Source: Ampelomyces quisqualis
Lineage: Eukaryota; Ascomycota; Dothideomycetes; Pleosporales; Phaeosphaeriaceae
Length of the DNA stretch: 64,000 nt
Direction of reading: 5' to 3'
Assembly (NCBI GenBank): GCA_018398575.1
Contig: JAGTXZ010000011.1
Coordinates: 186,001-250,000 of the forward strand
In this document: in pieces, positions 23,056 through 32,732 of the stretch
Position numbering within the stretch: the stretch's first letter is position 1
How the letters are laid out: every line of letters starts with the position of its first letter
Made by a program: the position numbers and the translations under genes
Notes under the pieces: generated by a model
What the model was told of the DNA's origin: nothing
What the model saw: the letters and a program-made list of their open reading frames with translations, nothing else
The model's database searches: none

Positions 23056-25011
23056 ATTGTTACAAGATTGGTCTTCACTTCTCCTCTGTTATTTTGCCCT
23101 GGTTTGGCACAGACCGCTCTCTCTATGACGACCCACACACAGCATATGACGGCAGTCCGGCGCGATACGATCTTGCTTGGGCTAAAATGCGTCCTGTTTC
23201 CTCTGGCGAGTACCCCAACCACAACGGTGCGCCATAGCTCCCACGATACCTTCTCTCTGTAGATGACTTAAATGAATAGCACCCAGATACCCCTTCGTAA
23301 CGCTTTTCTATGTGAGTGCGGACTTGAGTATGTGGTGTTGATGCAGGGACTGGGTCTGCAGCACGCGCCTTTGAACCATCGCCTCCATGCTTCCTCCAGG
23401 AAGAAAGCCATCGACCGAACTAGTGGTGGACGAGTATGTGCCCGACGCAACATCTACAGAAGTAGACAAAGCTGTCGCCAGTGACGAAGAAGCACCAATT
23501 ACATTAATGGATGACCTCGTCAGAACATGTACACTGTAGCCAAGCCCATCGACACGATTTCGTCGCAAACTCCACCAACTCCACGAGACTCCACCAAACC
23601 AACAGATTAACCCCGCGTGGCACTAGCGTACCCTATTCTCTAAGGTACTGTATAGGTATGACATGAGGTGAACCACTCGCATTCCCTAAACCATACATAC
23701 AGCAGCCATTTTTGCCATGGGGTACCGGGGCGAATACAGGGTTTTTATATGGTGTGAGTTGGCTCCCCCAACTGAGCGCGGTGTATTTTTTTTCGTGCTG
23801 GAGTATACATATTGGTCACATCGACGTACTTGGGTTGTGCATCCCTACTGCGTGGCGGGGAAAAACGAATGAAAAGGTCGAGGAGGAACATCATGCTACG
23901 CAGCTTGTATACTCCTGCATTACTATTCATACAATATCTTATTGTCAAATTGTTCACGTGCTACCATTCCCCTCATTACGTGCGTTTTTCATCAGATTTT
24001 TTTTTGACGTTGAGTTATGGAGCTTTGAAGTTTTCTAGGCGTTTTATCGGGTATCTCACACATGCAGTACTTGCGCGACTCGTTGCCGGGGGCGCTGCCT
24101 TGAGCGCCGGCACGGTTCTTGTTTTTCTGGCATCGTCGGTGTCGGGGGGGGGATGGGGGGGGGCGGCGCGGGAAGAGGGAGGGGAGAGGCAGCGGTGGAC
24201 AAGTACGTAGGACTTCACTTTGTGCACGTGGAGAGTGCGGGAAGGGTTGTGGGTATGAGGAAAGGAAAGGGAGTGTGGGGTTGAGGGCTGGAGGGATAAG
24301 TGTTCAAGGATGTATTTGGGTGGTTAGTGGAACATTGGCATGGTGGTTGGGGTTTTGTATGTTTTGTGTATCTGGCTACATAATCGCGGCTGGAAGAGAT
24401 GTCTGCAAAAGAAAGAATATGTTTGCGCTCATGAATGGGTGGGTAAAATGTCTGCGAGGAGAAAGAGAAGGCCGCTTTGTTCGGACAGGAAGAAGTTAGA
24501 ACTCGAGGCGACATGAGATGGAAAATGAGGAGGTTGTGATGATGAGGAACGACGAGAGGAGATAAAGATCCAGACAGAACTGAGCATAAATTACATTCTT
24601 CGTCCCGATCCTACTCCCTTAGCCTACCACTCGCATAAGCAGTCAGTCGCCCGTCGATCCCATAGCTTCCTTCAACTCAAGGTAAGAGCAACCTATCCTT
24701 CTTCGCCTCATTAGCGCTGGCAGTAGTAGAGACTACTCTTGTAGATGAACTAATTAGTAATCAGCTTACAATCTTCAATAAAACTGAGTAAACTGTAGTA
24801 ACTTGCTCCAGGGTACTCTCGACCTACTTTACTAGCCCAAGAGATTGTATACTAGATGATAATATTTAGTCAAGAGGGTTCACGACAAAAAACTAGACAA
24901 GTAGCTCAAAAAGGATAGAGACAGCACAAAGGCAATTCGGTTCAGCAACACAGGCATCGTTAGCGCCTCATTAAGGGCACTTGCAACAAATTGTTTACTA
25001 CTAAAAGACCA
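23056..25011. other. Intergenic region with poly-G tract and AT-rich margin
   Basis: About 2 kb between convergent TPS1 and the SDR at 25012. It holds a G-rich stretch (about 24147-24190) with two runs of at least eight G. From about 24600 it becomes AT-rich (repeated tagta, taatta). No gene is supported. The AT-rich part marks the left edge of the accessory cluster. Confidence 0.5.
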
Positions 25012-26002
25012 TTAGAACAACTGTTCATTGAAACCCACCCGGGCGCTACGGGATGGACGCCTCGAAGCGCCAAAATTGGTACTATAGGCAACGTCTTTAC
25101 AGGTATTGAAGTCGTTCCGCACTTGGTCCATGTGAGCTGTCGCAGCCTCCCAGCCATCGACGCCTAGTGGCAGTCTCAAGACGTTTGCCAAACTCGGGTC
25201 GTTTCCACTCACAGCGTCGTGGATAACCTTCGCCGCCTTTACAGGATCTCCCAATTGCTTCCCGTGTTTGTTTTGCTCAGATTGGATCGTCGTGGCGACG
25301 ACGTGAGGGGCTTTGTACGGTTCGGAAGGCTCGACGACTGGCATCGCACCTGGGGCGAGGAAGTTTGTCTGGAAGGTACCGAGGTTTACTATCAATGTGC
25401 GGATTCCAAACGAGGCTGTTTCGTGTGAAAGAGCCTCTGAGATCGCTAGTCACGACTAACATTAGCAAAGGAAGGCTCGTTGGCAAGAGATGGTATGGGT
25501 GCTTACCTTCCAGGGCGAACTTGGATGCGGAATACATGCCCAGCGCGGGGAAGACGGCAAGGCCCAGAACGCTGCTTATCTGTACGATGGTACCACTACC
25601 CCTCTGCCGCATCCGGGGCAGAATGGCTTTGCAAACACGGAGTGTGCCCCATACGTTTGTCTCGAATTCAGCTTTTGCATCCTCCTCGGGGATATCTTCG
25701 ATGGCGCCCGCAACGGCGAATGCGGCATTGTTGACGATGGCGGTAATTCCACCTTCAAACCATGCATCGGCTACGCCAATAGCTTCGGTGATTTTTTCCT
25801 GAGACCAGGAGATGTCCAGTGCCATCCATTTGCCATTGGGATACGACTCAATCTCTTTGACCAGTTCGGGAGTCTTGTTTGGGTTTCGGGATGTCGCAAT
25901 GACATTGTCGCCAGTGGTCAAGATGTACCTTGCCACAGCCAGCCCAATGCCATTGCTTGAGCCTGTCACAAGCCAGGTGAGTTTCCTTTCAGCGCCAGCC
26001 AT
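25012..26002 (-). CDS. Short-chain dehydrogenase/reductase, possible cluster border gene
   Basis: Two exons, 26002-25507 and 25436-25012, with a 70-nt intron, encode 306 residues. TGSSNGIG near the N-terminus binds the nucleotide. NNAAFAVAG carries the Asn motif, ISSVLG the Ser, and YSASKFALE the catalytic Tyr and Lys. The splice rejoins KFALE with EALSHETASFGI, giving the usual helix after the active site. The substrate is unknown. The gene sits next to the ammonia-lyase gene with a shared 0.95-kb divergent promoter, so it may belong to the biosynthetic cluster. Membership is not proven, since SDRs of this subfamily are abundant in fungi. The start is chosen at MAGAERKLTW, where the Rossmann strand begins. 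Confidence 0.88.
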
Positions 26003-26947
26003 GGTGAATTTGGCAATAGTCCCAAGGAGCGAGTGAAGCGGTTCGCAAGACAATTGGCTTGTGGAAGCGTAAAGTCCTTGACGCGCAGATATCGTAAAAG
26101 TGAATCGGGCTTTTCAAGTGGCACCTTGGGATGTGAGAACTAGCGGGCCTAAGATAATACGATCGACGGGTGTATTCAGTTGTCACATGTAACAGTTGAC
26201 TGATCTCACGCTTTCTCACGTTGGCTCTGTAATGTGGCGGGCATGCAACGTCAGAACAGTGGGTCGACGCAGAAACGGGAGAGGCTCAGCATCAAGGAAG
26301 TTAGTAGGAAGATATGCAAGTTTTCTTACCTGCATGTACATATGCGGTGCGATAAGAAGCTCGTATCTCGTGATGCACTAATGGTAGTACACGGGAAGAG
26401 CTTATTCGTACGGCTCGTGGGGGGGATGGACGCTCGAGTCACTGCCTCGTTTTGGTCAAGTACAAGTATGTAAATTGTATGCGGCTAGGTGTGAGGACGG
26501 GGGCGATGGAACACATGTCTGTAAGATAAGGCATCCAGTGCTAAGGCGGGTGGGATTTTAGGATTCCGGCGCTGGCAGTCAGAGTAAACAAATAAGTGGG
26601 TCCTAAAAAGGCATATCTGGTTCGATTGATTACCTCTTTGAGCCTAACAGTTACTTATTGGGGCCTAACTCATACCTAGAAAGGCAAGTGAGAGAGCATA
26701 TTTGATTTGTTTGTTGCGGACTCTGGGCGCTGCTGGAGTACAGTAAGAATTGCCTTCTTTTAGCTTGCTTCACCGAGGCTAGGCGGTGTGCGAAATAATC
26801 CTCTGCATCGATTACTTTTGCCTCTTGGACAGTGAGCTGCTGAGGTATCACATAAGTAAGAAGCGAGAATCGCCGTGTTAAAGTAGAAGGGTGTACAATA
26901 GAGGACGTTTGATTACCTCCTTTTCTTCGTCTTGCGTTTGACTCAAC
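26003..26947. promoter_or_regulatory. Divergent promoter SDR / ammonia-lyase
   Basis: 945 nt between divergent starts. No supported gene is present. I found no clear shared operator with the other cluster promoters by eye. Confidence 0.4.
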
Positions 26948-28783
26948 ATGGCCAGCCCAGCACCGATGTGGTCATTTACAGACTTGGTCCTATCACAGTG
27001 GCGCGACCCTTCGTCGTCGGCCAAGAAAACGCTGGCAGTTGACGGCGGGAGCTTGACCATGGCCGACGTGGTTGCAGTCTCGAGAGACCTAGTCCCAGTG
27101 AAACTCACGCCCGAGTCGATCAAGGCCATGGAAGTGTGCAGCAAGATCATCCCGCAGAAGATAGCAAATGGAGACGTGATCTACGGAGTTAACACCGGAT
27201 TCGGAGGAAGCGCCGACACCAGAAGCGACGACGTGGAGAGGGTCCAGCAGAGCCTGATCAGTCACCTGACGTGTGGTATTGTCGCGGATGGCAAGCAGCA
27301 GCCTGACGTGAAGCTGTCGCTCAACGACCCGCTTGCGACCACTTGCATGCCAGAATCGTGGGCGCGCGCATCCATGCTCATCCGCCTCAACTCGCTCGCA
27401 GGCGGAGCGTCAGGCATCCGGGTCGACATTGCAGAATCGCTGAAGGCTCTGCTCAACAAGGACGTGGTGCCCCGCATCCCGGTGCGCGGAAGCATCTCGG
27501 CATCAGGGGATCTCAGCGCGCTTGCGTGGATCGGCGCCGTGATGCAGGGCAAGCCAAGCGCCACGGCCTTTGCGGGCCCACGCGACGTCCATGGGGCGCG
27601 ACGGGTGGCGCGGGCCGACGACGCCCTGTCCGCAGCGGGCATTACACCGGTCCGGCTGCACGCCAAAGAGGGCCTTGCGATTGTCAACGGAACCGCCGTG
27701 TCGGCCGGGGTGGCGGCTCTCGCGGCGCATGAGAGCCTCCACCTCGCGGCACTGTCGCAGGTTTTGACAGCCATGTCCGTCGAGGCCCTGTGCGGCAGCG
27801 ACGAGAGCTTTGAGCCCTTCATTGCGCGGGTCCGTCCCCATGCAGGCCAAGTCGACAGCGCGCGCAACATCAAGGCGTTTTTGGCCGGCTCCAAGCTGCT
27901 CCACCGCCACGACGACCACGACGTTGCCACGCTACGACAGGACCGCTACTCCCTGCGAACGGCCAGTCAATGGATAGGTCCCGTGCTCGAAGATTTCAGT
28001 CTCGCTTTCCACCAGTTGACGGTCGAAATCAATGCCGTAACGGACAACCCGCTCATCGATGCGGCGGCAGGCCGTGTCTACCACGGCGGCAACTTCCAGG
28101 CACGTGCCGTCACGTGTGCGGTCGAGAAGCTGCGCCAGGGCCTCCAGACCATAGGCCGCATGCTCTTCGCCCAGTGCACTGAAATGATGAATCCGGCCAC
28201 CAGCTGGGGCCTTCCGCCGAATCTGTGCTCGGACGACAAAGAACACTCCTTCCTGTTCAAGGGCATCGACGTCATCGTCGCGGGTCTGACTTCGGAGCTG
28301 GGCTTCCTGGCGAACCCCGTCGGCTCGCACGTACAGACGGCCGAGATGGGAAATCAGTCGCTCAACTCGCTTGCCCTCGTGTCCGCCCGCTACACACTCG
28401 ACGCCGTTGATGTCTTATCGCAGTTGTGCGCCGCGCACCTCCTCGCGCTGTGTCAAGCCTTGGACCTGCGCACCATCGAGCGGGAGGGCCGGACCGGCGC
28501 CCCGCCCGACGCCACGCCCTTGCTTGGCCAGGCTTCACGCCGCATGTACCGCTTCCTCCGCGAAGAGCTTGAAATCCCATTCTTGGGCGAGGAGCACCTG
28601 GCTTCGACCGGGGCCGCGACCACGGGCGGTGTGACCCCAAGCATTGGCTTGTACAATACGCGCGTCTACGAGTCCATCACGTCAGGACGCTTGTACCATG
28701 TCGTACTGGAGAGTCTTAGAGAGGCGAAGGAGCAGGAGCAACCGGCTGGCGGGATTGTGACCAAGGGCCTCTCTCGACTGTGA
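26948..28783 (+). CDS. Aromatic amino-acid ammonia-lyase (PAL/TAL family, MIO enzyme)
   Basis: A single exon encodes 611 residues. The self-cyclising Ala185-Ser186-Gly187 in SISASGDLS forms the MIO electrophile. The catalytic Tyr79 lies in IYGVNTGFGG. The fungal PAL signatures NPLID, YHGGNFQA, TSELGFLANP and NSLALVSAR are all present. It deaminates Phe or Tyr to cinnamate or p-coumarate. The selectivity pair is His106-Leu107 (ISHLTCG), as in bacterial tyrosine ammonia-lyase and grass PAL/TAL, not Phe-Leu as in strict PAL nor Ser-His as in histidase, so tyrosine use is likely. At 611 residues it is about 100 shorter than yeast PAL. The intronless, GC-rich frame differs from the intron-bearing neighbours. 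It is the probable supplier of the aromatic unit for the cluster. Confidence 0.92.
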   Translation: MASPAPMWSFTDLVLSQWRDPSSSAKKTLAVDGGSLTMADVVAVSRDLVPVKLTPESIKAMEVCSKIIPQKIANGDVIYGVNTGFGGSADTRSDDVERVQQSLISHLTCGIVADGKQQPDVKLSLNDPLATTCMPESWARASMLIRLNSLAGGASGIRVDIAESLKALLNKDVVPRIPVRGSISASGDLSALAWIGAVMQGKPSATAFAGPRDVHGARRVARADDALSAAGITPVRLHAKEGLAIVNGTAVSAGVAALAAHESLHLAALSQVLTAMSVEALCGSDESFEPFIARVRPHAGQVDSARNIKAFLAGSKLLHRHDDHDVATLRQDRYSLRTASQWIGPVLEDFSLAFHQLTVEINAVTDNPLIDAAAGRVYHGGNFQARAVTCAVEKLRQGLQTIGRMLFAQCTEMMNPATSWGLPPNLCSDDKEHSFLFKGIDVIVAGLTSELGFLANPVGSHVQTAEMGNQSLNSLALVSARYTLDAVDVLSQLCAAHLLALCQALDLRTIEREGRTGAPPDATPLLGQASRRMYRFLREELEIPFLGEEHLASTGAATTGGVTPSIGLYNTRVYESITSGRLYHVVLESLREAKEQEQPAGGIVTKGLSRL

Positions 28784-29384
28784 GTGTCTTTGTCGTTCTT
28801 GTAGACGGCCTTTGAGGTCTTTCCAAGGTCGATAGATTTTATTGCGCGCGTAGCGACTAGAGAGACAGAGAGAAATAGAAAAGACTGTCAGTTTGTAAAA
28901 TGTTACCGAAGAGCAGCTGCATAGCTAGTTTGCTGTAGGCTGCTGGTGCTCCTTGAGTTTGTGATATTTTTACCAGTCGCAGGACGCGATCGTCGGCGGA
29001 ACTTGGAAGCTTTGATTTTCCCACGTCACGTGAAGCTAGATTTCTAAGCTAATTAGCGAGCCAATCAGCGCTACCAAGGGTCCACACGCGCTATAGTCAC
29101 ATACACCATGGGCAGATCCAGATCTTCTTGCCCGAACCCCTATGATTGATTTTCTATTCTAGAGCAAGTATGTAGGCCGTCAATATCTTGGTAGTTTTCA
29201 TCTCTCCATCTAGATCAAATCAAAGTCCATGCTACATTCGTCGCAACTTCTCTGTCACGTGAGTGACATGGATGGCCCGTGCCGGGGTACTTATAGCCTC
29301 ATCCTTAGCTTAGAGAAGCTTCAGAACAATACAATCATACTTGAAATACCCACCTATTCCACATTCTCCCAACGAGCGTTAGAA
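28784..29384. other. Convergent intergenic region, lyase / prenyltransferase
   Basis: About 600 nt between the two 3' ends. No gene or clear repeat is seen. Confidence 0.45.
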
Positions 29385-30413
29385 TCAGTATCCGTACTTC
29401 TTCGACACGAACTCAGCCAAAAGCCCACCAGAGAGGGAGGCACCGGCATAAGCACTTCCAGGACCAAATGCCCAGGCGCAACTGGCGCCGTCTTCCAAGT
29501 TGGTAACCCAAATCATCCATACCAACAGCAAACCCGTACCCCCGCAGGAGATAGCATAATATGCGTCGCCAAACCCTGCAAGATGGCCTGCCAATACAAG
29601 ACAGGCGATCTGCACGGCAGACACCACGTAGAGGGTTGGCTTCGTCCCTTTCCTTCCCAGTCGTACGGCGAGTCCCATGACGCCAGCTTTCAGGTCATCG
29701 AGGTAATCCTGATGGGCGTAGATGGTGTCAAAGGTGACACACCAGAGAATCCCCGCAACGTATAGACACACAGCCGACTGGGCCAGAGGCGACTCAACCA
29801 CCTTGGCCACGCGGTTTGAAAACGCCAACGACGGGTCAAACAGCGGCGCCAACGGATCCTTCCCAAACATTGAAGCCACTATGAATATCGCATACGAAAG
29901 CCCAAACCCCAGCTCGACTTGGGGAAAGTCCGTATAGCGCTTCAACAGGGGGTAAATGAACAAGAGCACGCCGTCCACGGCGGCGTGAATCAGCGTCGAA
30001 TGGCCGACAGGATATAGAATGGCGGCTCCAGCTGCAGTCTGCATAGCGGTGAAGAAATGTGCCTGCAAAGTCGAGACCGCACCCCTGGGGATGGGCCTTA
30101 CGCGGCAGCGGTCGACCTGTCGATCAAAGTCTTGATCCAGGTTGTCATTCCACGTGCAAGTAATGCCGCGGAAGACGGTGGTCCACACAGCCATATACCC
30201 GGCGACAAGTGCGAGCGTTTGCAGGTCCATGTCGTGCGAGAATGGGGGGAGGTTGATGGCGAATCCAAGGCCGATCAGGTAGTGCCAGTAAAAAGCCCAG
30301 AACCCTGATAGCCGGTCGAGACGCATAAGTTCTGCGTACGGAACCCATGCGTCTGGGAGGAAAGGAAAGATGCCATGACTTGGCTTATTGTAGCCCTTGA
30401 TGGAAGCACCCAT
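29385..30413 (-). CDS. UbiA-family aromatic prenyltransferase, COQ2-like (4-hydroxybenzoate type)
   Basis: A single exon encodes 342 residues with about eight to nine hydrophobic helices. The first Asp-rich motif NDNLDQDFDR lies at residues 89-98. The second, DTIYAHQDYLDDLK at 229-242, is nearly the COQ2 sequence. Both bind Mg-prenyl diphosphate. RPIPRGAVS after the first motif also fits 4-hydroxybenzoate polyprenyltransferases. It attaches a prenyl chain to the ring carbon next to the phenol, in a membrane. Lack of an obvious mitochondrial presequence and its place beside the ammonia-lyase and P450 argue for a secondary-metabolite paralogue rather than the ubiquinone enzyme. Chain length (C5 to C15 or longer) cannot be read. 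It is divergent from the P450 over a 615-nt promoter. Confidence 0.93.
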   Translation of the reverse strand: MGASIKGYNKPSHGIFPFLPDAWVPYAELMRLDRLSGFWAFYWHYLIGLGFAINLPPFSHDMDLQTLALVAGYMAVWTTVFRGITCTWNDNLDQDFDRQVDRCRVRPIPRGAVSTLQAHFFTAMQTAAGAAILYPVGHSTLIHAAVDGVLLFIYPLLKRYTDFPQVELGFGLSYAIFIVASMFGKDPLAPLFDPSLAFSNRVAKVVESPLAQSAVCLYVAGILWCVTFDTIYAHQDYLDDLKAGVMGLAVRLGRKGTKPTLYVVSAVQIACLVLAGHLAGFGDAYYAISCGGTGLLLVWMIWVTNLEDGASCAWAFGPGSAYAGASLSGGLLAEFVSKKYGY

Positions 30414-31028
30414 GGTGTCGAGGGAGTGGGCGTATTGACTGGCAAAGGGACTGCGATTAAGACAGAAATTGGTAGGATGGTGTGTACAATTCTTGAACCT
30501 AGGAGAATAAGATCAGGAAGGGAAGAAGTTGTTCGTTGTAGTGACCAACTTCCAGATGCTGAAACTATCGGCACCTTTATCTTTTCTGGTGAACTCCCAG
30601 TTTTCTATGCAAGAACGAACGTTGTAAATGCCAATACAGTTTCCCCAGGGGACCGTATTATCGTCTTGTCTTACCTGCATTAACGCTGCCAAGACTGGTT
30701 GACTGCTAGGACTAACACGCCAAAGGTGCATACGAAGGACTGCATGGCATGAGTGTGGCCCGCATAAGCTTCGCTCTGCTGAGGTGATACGGGTGCTACC
30801 CTATCCAACTTGGTTGCCTAATCTCATGCAAGAGATATTAGGCGATAATGACATCAGTCGGCAATGTTTCACGGCAAATGCTTTGTTCTAAAGTGAACGA
30901 CTACGACTGACTGTCTAGGGATTAGCCTCGTCGACTTCCCTGACAATACACCATTTTTTTTCCCAAGGCCTCGAAACAGTACCACAACAATCAACTCCAT
31001 CTCGTCTTCTAGCTTTTTGGTCGCTAGT
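30414..31028. promoter_or_regulatory. Divergent promoter prenyltransferase / P450
   Basis: 615 nt separating the two starts, so the two genes are probably co-regulated. No convincing operator is recognised by eye. A T-run and CA-rich leader precede the P450 ATG. Confidence 0.45.
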
Positions 31029-32732
31029 ATGTACTCAATCGAAAACTTGTACTATCCCTGTTGGGGTCTCTTTCTCGTTTTATGCAGCAGCTGCGCAGTC
31101 CTTTTTCAATTCTTGCGACCCACCGACTTGAAATGGTCGACAAAGAAATGGGCAATGCCACCGTCGCCACCAGGCGTGCCAGTTTTGGGAAACTTGCTAC
31201 AGATGATGCAAGCCCGCAGCCGCGGAGCCGTTTCTTTCATTGACTGGGTGAGTTTTTGAAATCCCCGTCCAAAATGAGGGGGAAAAAAGGCGAATTGATC
31301 TAAAATTCCGGCAGCTGGCCTCCTTGAAACAGTATGGGGAGATGGTGACGCTGCATATGGGTTCCCAGACATGGGTGATACTTAACTCTGACCGCGTCGT
31401 CACGGAACTCATAGCCAAGCGCGGGAAGATCACTAACGAGAGACCCCATATGCCCATTGCGAGTGATCTGATTAGCAACGGAAATCGCATTGTGATAAGA
31501 CAAGAAAAGGAATGGCGAGAGGGACGTCGTGTGATGCATCAGTTGCTCAGCGGCTCGAACCTCAAGGTCTACGCCAGGATGCAGGAGCTCGAGAGCGTTG
31601 ACATGCTCCGCGGCTATCTTCGAGAGCCCGAACTGTGGTACTCTCACAACTATAGATATGCCACTTCTGTGCTCTACAGGATAATCATGGGGTACCCCCT
31701 GAACAAGACCAAAGCGGAGCTCGATGACTACCAGAGGGTAACCATGGAATTCTTCACCTCAATCAATCGGAGCTGGGTGGATTTCTTCCCAGAGCTTAGC
31801 AAGCTTCCCCACTTCCTCCAGCCCTGGCGCCGTTTTTGGACAGACATGGGCGCCTTCCATCATCAAGTCATCGGAGAATGGTGGAAACCCATCAAAACCG
31901 CCGTGACCAACGGCACCGCCCCGCCCTCTTTCGTCCGCGACGTCCTCCTCCATCCAGATATAAAATACACGGGCACCAACGAAGAGGCCATGTACCTAGC
32001 TGCGTCCATCATGGCAGCCGGCGGCGACAACACGCGCATGTCTTTGAATATCTTCGTCATGGCCATGGTGACGCGGCCGGAAGTCCAGAAACAGGCCCGC
32101 GAAGAGGTTGAGAGGGTGTGCACGGATGGCGAATCCCTCAGACTGCCATGCATGTCTGATCTGTCCGAAATGCCCTACGTTGCCTCCATGATCAGAGAGG
32201 TGATGCGCTGGCGGCCGACTGTCCCCATTGTTCCGCCCCATCAGCTCACGCAGAATTTGCAGTTCGAAGGCCATTATTTTCCGGCTGGTACGAGTTTCGT
32301 GATCAACTCGATCGCGCTGTCGAGCGAGTTTGACAATGCGCGGGAGTTCCAGCCGGAGAGGTGGATGGACGGTTCGGAAGCGCGTACAACACACAACTCT
32401 TGGTCTTTTGGTGGCGGGCGTCGCACTTGCGTGGGCTCGAAAGTGGCGGATCAAGCCCTATTCATCGCGTTTGCTCGGTTGCTTTATTGTTTTGAACTGG
32501 ATCCGGTGCGTTCCTTCTATATCTCTTCCTCATCTTGGCTCCGAATGCACAATTCGCTAACGAAGGACATGTCTAGATCGGGCCGCTCGATGACAGGAAA
32601 CTCAATCACCAGACTGTCAATGAGCCGTTTCCTGTCAAGGCCACAGTTCGCAGTCCTGAACACGCAAAGCTCATCGAGCAGGAGGTATCAAAGTACGAAT
32701 CTTCATTCTCTACGTTTGGGGGGATCGCCTAG
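31029..32732 (+). CDS. Cytochrome P450 monooxygenase
   Basis: Three exons, 31029-31247, 31315-32505 and 32577-32732, with introns of 67 and 71 nt (the second with CTAAC), encode 521 residues. An N-terminal membrane anchor (about residues 8-32) is followed by the proline hinge MPPSPPGVPVLGN. The ExxR motif is REVMRW, the PERF-like motif FQPERW, and the heme loop FGGGRRTCVG carries Cys445. The I-helix reads AAGGDNTR: Asn312 occupies the usual Thr place, with Thr313 next. It is an ER-bound hydroxylase of the fungal O-methylsterigmatocystin-oxidoreductase-like group. In this setting it could hydroxylate the ring or the prenyl chain, but the sequence does not say which. The third exon gives IGPLDDRKLN and a conserved tail, confirming the splice. 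Confidence 0.93.

Noticed and set aside
26948..28783. Histidine ammonia-lyase as the identity of the MIO enzyme
   Set aside because: The selectivity pair is His-Leu, not Ser-His, and the fungal PAL core segments are present.
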